NCBI GenBank assembly: GCA_005223375.1
Contig: RXOD01005464.1
Span: 1 to 13,935 of the forward strand
Source: Amoebophrya sp. AT5.2
Lineage: Eukaryota > Sar > Dinophyceae > Syndiniales > Amoebophryaceae
Length of the DNA stretch: 13,935 nucleotides
Direction of reading: 5' to 3'
The notes under the pieces are model-generated. The model had not been told where the DNA came from, did not search any database, and worked only from the letters and a program-made list of their open reading frames with translations. This document shows, one piece after another, positions 8,776-13,935 of this stretch (position 1 is the first letter of the stretch; every line of letters begins with the position of its first letter). Both the position numbers and the translations under genes were made by a program.

Positions 8776-9689
8776 ATGGGGAACAGCGCGAATGCGTCAG
8801 CGCTGTCGAGGGACGACATCCACGGCATCGCCGCCTTCGGTGAGAGAGACATAAAACGTCTCTACAACCGCTTCCGAACACTCGACACGGACGGCAGCGG
8901 GTACAACTACAAGTCGAATCGTTCTGCTAGCTAAGCCTATATGTTGGTTGTCGTTGTAGTTCAACTTGAGCCTGGTTTGGGCCTACAGTGACGATTCGAT
9001 TGTCCGGTTACTTACTTGCAATCAAACGAAAACGTCACAGGCAACTGGACCCCGCCGAGATTTTTCAGGTGGCGGAGCTGAACGAGAATCCGCTTGTGCA
9101 GAGGGTAATTCAGGTCTTCGACGTGGACAACAGCGGCTCCGTCTCCTTCATTGAGTTTCTCGTCGGGCTCGCCAAACTCGCGTCGGGAACGTCCGAGGAG
9201 CACAAGCTCAACTTCGCATTCAACATATACGACGTATTTCTTCATTGATGGAGTTCCTCACTAGAGCAAAGATGGTATATCTATGGAATGATTGTTTTTC
9301 AGAGGGCCGCTTCAACCTCCGCTTGATGACAGACTGCGCGTCGTTTGCTCTACAACAGGTAAACAAAGACGGCTTCATATCGAATGGGGACCTTTTCCAA
9401 GTGATGAAGATGATGGTCGGGGAAAACCTTTCCCAGGAACAGCTGCAGCAGCTTGTCGACCGACAGATGGTACAAAGTTCTTGCTAAGGCATATGCATTC
9501 AACTCCAATTCTTTCTTTTTTAGTTGTTCTCTCCGTGACCACGACCACGATTTTGACTTTCTGTCCTCCACGAACGACCGCCGCCAGGTCCAAGCGGACA
9601 AGGATTACGACGGCAAGCTGTCATACGAGGAGTTCAAGAATGCAGTGAAAAACATCGGGATTGCGGAGCAGTTGTCCCTCAAAATTTGA
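8776..9689 (+). CDS. CNB: Calcineurin B regulatory subunit (EF-hand), four exons
   Basis: Inferred exons 8776-8900, 9041-9233, 9359-9469 and 9588-9689; introns of 140, 125 and 118 nt, GT...AG, phases 2, 0 and 0. The product has 176 residues, close to the usual 170 or so. Family role: it binds calcium and the catalytic A subunit of the protein phosphatase calcineurin. The MGNSANAS start fits N-myristoylation at Gly2. Four EF-hand loops are seen: 37-48 (D-T-D-G-S-G-Q-L-D-P-A-E), 69-80, 106-117 and 147-158. The stretches [16 protein letters not shown] and [13 protein letters not shown] are characteristic of calcineurin B rather than calmodulin. Loop 3 ends in Asp117 where most EF-hands have Glu. 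The first EF loop is split by intron 1 and is restored exactly by the chosen splice sites; introns 2 and 3 also rejoin at conserved sequence. CBL or CHP proteins are less likely. Confidence 0.94.
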
Positions 9690-10455
9690 TTCCCCGGACC
9701 AGATTGCAGCAACAGCTACACTAGTTCTTAGACTAGAGAAAGCACAAAGACGACACGATAAGAAAGAAAAACAGCCTGTTTCTCATCTCTACGACATCGA
9801 CTTTGGCGTTGATGCTGTTCAGCACCAGAACCGCCGCTCTGCGCCCCAGAGTGGTGGTTCGGTTCGGGCTTCTTGCACGATTGCCGCCTGTCTGAGAATC
9901 TCGGCTGATGTTGATTTCGCTCCACTTAGTCAGGAGCTTCCGCTTCGTCTTCGTCTTAGTCAGGTCGCAGAGGAGTGCACAGCTCGCAGCTGAACGCTCT
10001 TGTTCTGTTTTTGAAGTGATGTTGTTTTTGTGCCAACTTTGATGTGATGTTGTTTTTGCACCAAGAGTCGGATGCGGATCCGAAGCTCGGCATGGTATGC
10101 TTTTCTCCTTGTGGAGGGGGCGCGGTGCAGAAGACGGAAGAGAAACACTGCTCGAGGAACTACCTATAATACCCAGCGGACGAAGCCCACAAGCTGTTGT
10201 AAAAAGAAGTAGATGCATCAATAGTGCTTTGTAGAACACCAGCAAAGGCTTTATACTTGAGGTGAAGCGACTTCTGGTATAGCCACCGTAGCAACGAAAA
10301 GGAGCGGAGCGATGACTCAGCCCGATTCTCCTTCGCCAACTCAAAGAGAGCGCAGCAGCAGCAGGAGAGAGCTTATTACGGAGCTCTTGAACTACTGCTA
10401 AACCTCAATTCAAAACGAAAACATTGCTTCTCTTAGAGGCATTCGGAGTCCTGTG
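9690..10455. other. Intergenic, calcineurin B to MFS transporter
   Basis: No gene is convincingly supported. The stretch holds a short stem (CTAGT 9721-9725, ACTAG 9732-9736) just after the calcineurin B stop, and a two-unit 28-bp repeat at 10016-10071. A minus-strand frame of 203 codons (10344 down to 9733) covers most of it; it is Ser/Thr/Arg-rich, spans the small repeat and shows no domain, so I treat it as probably chance. The promoter and leader of the transporter gene should lie at the right end. Confidence 0.55.
10016..10071. repeat. Two-unit 28-bp tandem duplication
   Basis: The 15 bases GTGATGTTGTTTTTG occur at 10016 and again at 10044, and both are followed two bases later by CCAA. 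The second halves of the units otherwise differ. It is a small local duplication in intergenic DNA. Confidence 0.7.
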
Positions 10456-13400
10456 ATGACTGACAAAAATGCTGCCATTTACGATGCTGCTGAGAACAGC
10501 AACGCGCGAAGACTGGGTGATTCTGGCTCTCCCCAGCACCAACCGGCTGTAGCTCGCATCGAGAACGGCGTCCTTCGCATCGGAAGGATAGGAGAACTGT
10601 CGAGCACTCACGGCGGCGGCGCGCACGGCGAGCGAGTACCTGCACCAGCATTGAGGCCGGGCGGGTTTGAGAACCTCATTGACGCCGCGACAACTTTGTA
10701 TCGAGCACCGGCACAGCATTCAAGTTTGAGTCCGGAGAGAGCCGCCGCAACGGGCCTCGGCGTGGTAGGTGGCGGACGCGCAGTTTCTGCGTCTACTCGT
10801 CCCGGGCTCGACACCGGTTTCCGCGGCGATTCGAGTCCAGGCACCGTTTTCTCTCCGGAGCCCCCCTCCGTGCGTAAAAAGGATTTGGTGCCCGTTGGGC
10901 AAGCGCTCTCACCCGATAATTCACAATACGGCGGATCGCCGCTCCTCCAGAAAGAGCCAGCGCACTCGAGCGAGCCTCCCCTCACCAACGTCATCGGCGT
11001 GCCGGTTGTTGCACCAGAGGATCTCGTGCGGCTCGAGGGTGACGACGTTTCTGGAGCGGTACCGTATCAAGGTGGGGGAAGTAGAGGATATGCACGCGGC
11101 GGCAACGCCGCGCCAGTTTCGTCATCGTCTTTTGCGCCGCCAAAGATCCCAGGCGCAGCGGCAGTAGGGATTTCCGCGTCGGACGCTGCGTCGTCTACCA
11201 CTGCAGGAGCGCCGGTCGGCGACGAACGGGGGCGCGTGGTGCGCTTTTTGGAGGGGCCGACGGTGAAGAATTACGTGCCCGAGTGGGTCCACAACAAAAT
11301 GTCGAAGTACATAAGACAGGAGTATGGCGCGCCCTCACCGCACGAATACGGGCTGCGAGCAGTAGACGACTACCGGTCACCCGAGCATCACGCGAACGCA
11401 AACGCGCTCGTACTACTCTTGGTGGAGGTGGTCGTGGGCCAAGTGCTTTTTTCGAATCACTTTCTTACGAGACGTGAATTTTACAAATGTTTGACACACA
11501 CCGCTGATGTTCCTTCAACACCTTAACAGGAAACGTTTGGCCTGCTTGGGTCCGGCCAGAAATCTGCCGCTCGCAATGGCGATGGCAATGGCGGCAGCGA
11601 TCCGGTATCCGCGAGGGGTTCCGTCGGGGAGCACACGTCGAGGAGCAGTGACGGGTCTACCGGCTCCGGCGACGCTAAATCCACCCAGGCTCCGCAAATA
11701 ACCATTCAGCTGCTGGCCGCGTGCTTGTTCCAGCTTCCCATGGGGATAATATGGAGCACCATCGGGCTGATCGTGCTGCCTTACGAGGCCGAGAAGTTCT
11801 ACCCGCAGGCACACAGTGGTTTCTTAGGGGTCTTGCTCACGATCGCGGGGACGAGCCAGATCGTCTCCCCGATGGTGGGCCGGTTGAGTGACGACCACCG
11901 AAGCATATTCGGCAGAAGGAGACCATTCATGATCTACGGAACGATGCTGCTAGCGGTCGGGGTAGTGGGGCTGGCCTACAGCAGCGGCCACGGCCTGGTG
12001 GTCACCTACGCGGCCGCGCTCTTCGTGTCGCAGGTACCGATTGCGCGGCGGGGGCGATTCACTGAGACTTTGAAGTCTTCCTCGTACTATCCGATAAATT
12101 CTTGTGCTTGAACAAGCTTTGGGTCTTCGTCTTGAAGAACTCGATCTGAGGATTAAAACCACTCAGGTCGGCCTGAACGTGATCTACTCCGCAACCGTGC
12201 TCGGACTGGTGCCAGACGTGCTCGAGGCCCAGGGCCTGTCCGGAACCAACGCGTCGGCAAGTGGCATCATCGCGATCTTCGGGTTTTTGGGGAACCTCCT
12301 CGGCATGGTCTTCATGATGGGTACCGCGAGTATGGCGATGCGAAACGTCTACCCTTTCTACCTCGTGTCGGTCCTGGTGACAGCCGCGATGGTCTGGATC
12401 TGCTGCCCGGAGGAAAGCAGCATGGTGCGGACTGTTTTCACTTATGAGTTTCCATGTCAGGTTGCTATATTTTAAGGCGCTGTCGTGGTCTTTAGTGACG
12501 GTCTTCCGCGAGTGCTTCGTGAGAGCAGGCAAAGGCATAGAAAGGCGATCGGTCCGGTTTTACCCTCGCCTTCGAGCTTGTCCTCGCGTTCGAGTTCGAA
12601 GCTGTTTCCCCCTCTTGGGCTTCGGTTTCGATTCGTTAGTACACTCACAGGAACACATGCCCGAACAAAGTTCAATGTTGCGCAAAACAATTACACGAGG
12701 ACTTTCCCCGATTGCGGTTGTTCGAGTAGCTTCAGACTAGGTGAGGCGTCAACGTGCGGCGGTCTGAAGAGCCCCACTACTCGGACAAGAGAGCACATGG
12801 CTCCCCTGCTCCCTTTCCAATAGGCCAGAACGCGTATTAAGTCGGCCGGAATATAACCGGACGCGATCACGCAGCACACAAAAAAGCTGGAGGCCAAAAG
12901 TTTGAAACTTTGAAACTCAACGCCGTCAGTAGCTCGGCCGAGCTCGTCGAAAATGTTGTCGCAACAGGACAGCCCCGACGCAGGACGACACGGCCGTGGC
13001 CTCGATCTGCTGGACGCACGTTCAGACGCCCTGTTGCCTCAGTATAACAATTTACACTTTATAATATCTTCAATCAACCACTCCACAGAACCGCAAGCGC
13101 ACGCGCAAGGACGATGCGGCCGGCTTTTACAAGGCTCTGCTGTTCGACGCAAGACAGGAACCGGACTTCTTCTGGGTTTTCGTCGGGCGGACACTCTACT
13201 ACTTGTCAATTTCCTGCCTGTCCTTCATCTACTACTTCGTGCGCGACATAGGCGGCGTGACCGAGGAAACCACGAGAAAGTGGTACGTGGCGCTCATTGT
13301 CGTCTGCGCGCAGTCGACGGGGGCGCTGACCGCATATCCAGCGGGCATTCTCTCCGACAGCGTGGGCAGGAAGAGGCTTGTGTATTTTGATTTTTTTAGG

Positions 13401-13935
13401 CGTCCGATGGTCTTTGGGGCGATGCTTGCCAGCCTTGCTTTTCTTTTCTAAATGATAAATCGATGCTGCCGCTTCCGATCCCGTGGTTCATTGCTAGGCG
13501 CAACTGCTGCAGGTACCTTTCCTGCGTGATGATGGCCGTATGTTACTTTTCATTCCTCGCCATTCCGTTCGTACCCGCGACGTCATCGCTCCACCTCCTG
13601 CTGCTCGGGAGCTGTATATACGGGATTGCTGCTGGCTGCTACATGTCCGTGGACTACGCCCTCGCGTTGGATTGCCTCCCCAGCAAAGACACAAAAGGCT
13701 CCTCAGAAGCACTGGGTACTAACTAAGTAATCTGTTGCGTCTCGAACTCGGTCTCGCAGAGGAAGAACGTGGGCAATTCAGATTCGATTGAGATCCTTGC
13801 TGTTTTAGAACATGAGCAGCCTCGCAACAAACATAGATCTTTGGGGAATCTCGTTTTCCGTTTCCCGGAAACCGACTTTATTTGCTCTTAGTTCCTGCTA
13901 TGCTCTTCAGGCCCTCCGGCCATACCGGGGCCATT
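10456..13935 (+). CDS. Major facilitator superfamily transporter, multi-exon, 3'-incomplete
   Basis: Best model exons: 10456-11409, 11530-12033, 12167-12424, 13089-13381, 13513-13715, then beyond. Secure joins are SQ+VGLNVIY (intron 12034-12166) and RLV+YLSCVMM (intron 13382-13512, phase 2). The donor of intron 1 is uncertain: GTACTA at 11410 or GTGCTT at 11443. The segment 12425-13088 is unresolved. About 374 hydrophilic residues, rich in Gly, Ser, Ala and Pro, precede membrane segment 1 (ITIQLLAACLF). Ten membrane segments are visible. MFS loop signatures are GRLSDDHRSIFGRRRPF (435-451) after segment 2, and GILSDSVGRKR in the second half. YMSVDYALALDCLP resembles a motif of sugar-type (GPH/sucrose-like) MFS members. 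Substrate is not determinable. After exon 5 (donor GTACTAAC at 13716) a possible next exon starts at 13837 (reading DLWGIS); the gene runs off the right edge. Confidence 0.85.
12425..13088 (+). other. Unresolved long intron (or intron-microexon-intron) of the MFS gene
   Basis: Joining exon 3 (donor GTGCGG, 12425) to the exon that begins AACCGCAAG (13089) needs a 664-nt GT...AG intron, several times longer than the others here. Inside, an acceptor-like CAACAG at 12962-12967 is followed by 25 in-phase codons (DSPDAGRHG to LLPQ, 12968-13042). These read smoothly into NRKRTRKDD, but only if a 46-nt AT-rich intron is removed with a non-GT start (TATAAC) or a CA end. A near-perfect 9-bp inverted repeat lies at 12570-12578/12593-12601. 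The cytoplasmic loop between membrane segments 6 and 7 is encoded around this region. Confidence 0.5.

Noticed and set aside
8589..8843. + strand frame starting with a hydrophobic, signal-like stretch
   Set aside because: It has no ATG at its start and runs into the calcineurin B first exon in another frame.
8965..8988. Minus-strand resemblance to the dinoflagellate spliced leader end (GGCTCAAG)
   Set aside because: Only eight bases match in a row, on the strand opposite to all genes and inside an intron. No longer leader relic was found before any gene start by eye.
9690..10455. Search for a tRNA in the intergenic gaps
   Set aside because: GGTTCG-like strings occur, for example near 9860, but no A-box, acceptor stem or anticodon arm could be fitted.

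Overview
The window looks like nuclear DNA of a GC-rich protist. Three of the five genes need short spliceosomal introns (about 118-206 nt, GT...AG) to give full-length proteins, one product is a calcineurin B subunit (a eukaryotic-only family), and no operon-style start signals are visible. All five genes lie on the + strand, one after another, with 0.4-1.05 kb between them. Introns are followed by G (AG|G) in nearly every case. One-way gene arrays and an AG|G acceptor are known traits of dinoflagellates and relatives, so an alveolate of the dinoflagellate lineage is my best guess. This is inference; another GC-rich alga or protist is not excluded.

Layout: 1-400 holds nearly three copies of a 145-bp GC-rich tandem repeat, cut by the window edge. 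953-2989 is an intronless gene for a 678-residue Fic-domain protein (probable nucleotidyl transferase). 3426-4970 is a four-exon alpha/beta hydrolase. 5640-7727 is an intronless secreted GH27 alpha-galactosidase with a ricin-B-like segment between its barrel and its C-terminal beta domain. 8776-9689 is a four-exon calcineurin B subunit. From 10456 to the right edge runs a multi-exon major facilitator transporter with a very long hydrophilic N-terminus; it is incomplete in this window.

I see no common pathway joining the five genes: signalling (calcineurin B, Fic), hydrolysis (alpha/beta hydrolase, alpha-galactosidase) and transport (MFS). Glycan breakdown followed by uptake could link the galactosidase and the MFS protein, but nothing in the sequence proves it. 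The points most worth checking are a C-terminal Ser-x-x-x-Glu-Asn motif in the Fic protein at class-III-like spacing, the lectin-like insertion in the galactosidase, the repeated GT at both ends of most introns, and an unresolved splice pattern in the middle of the transporter.
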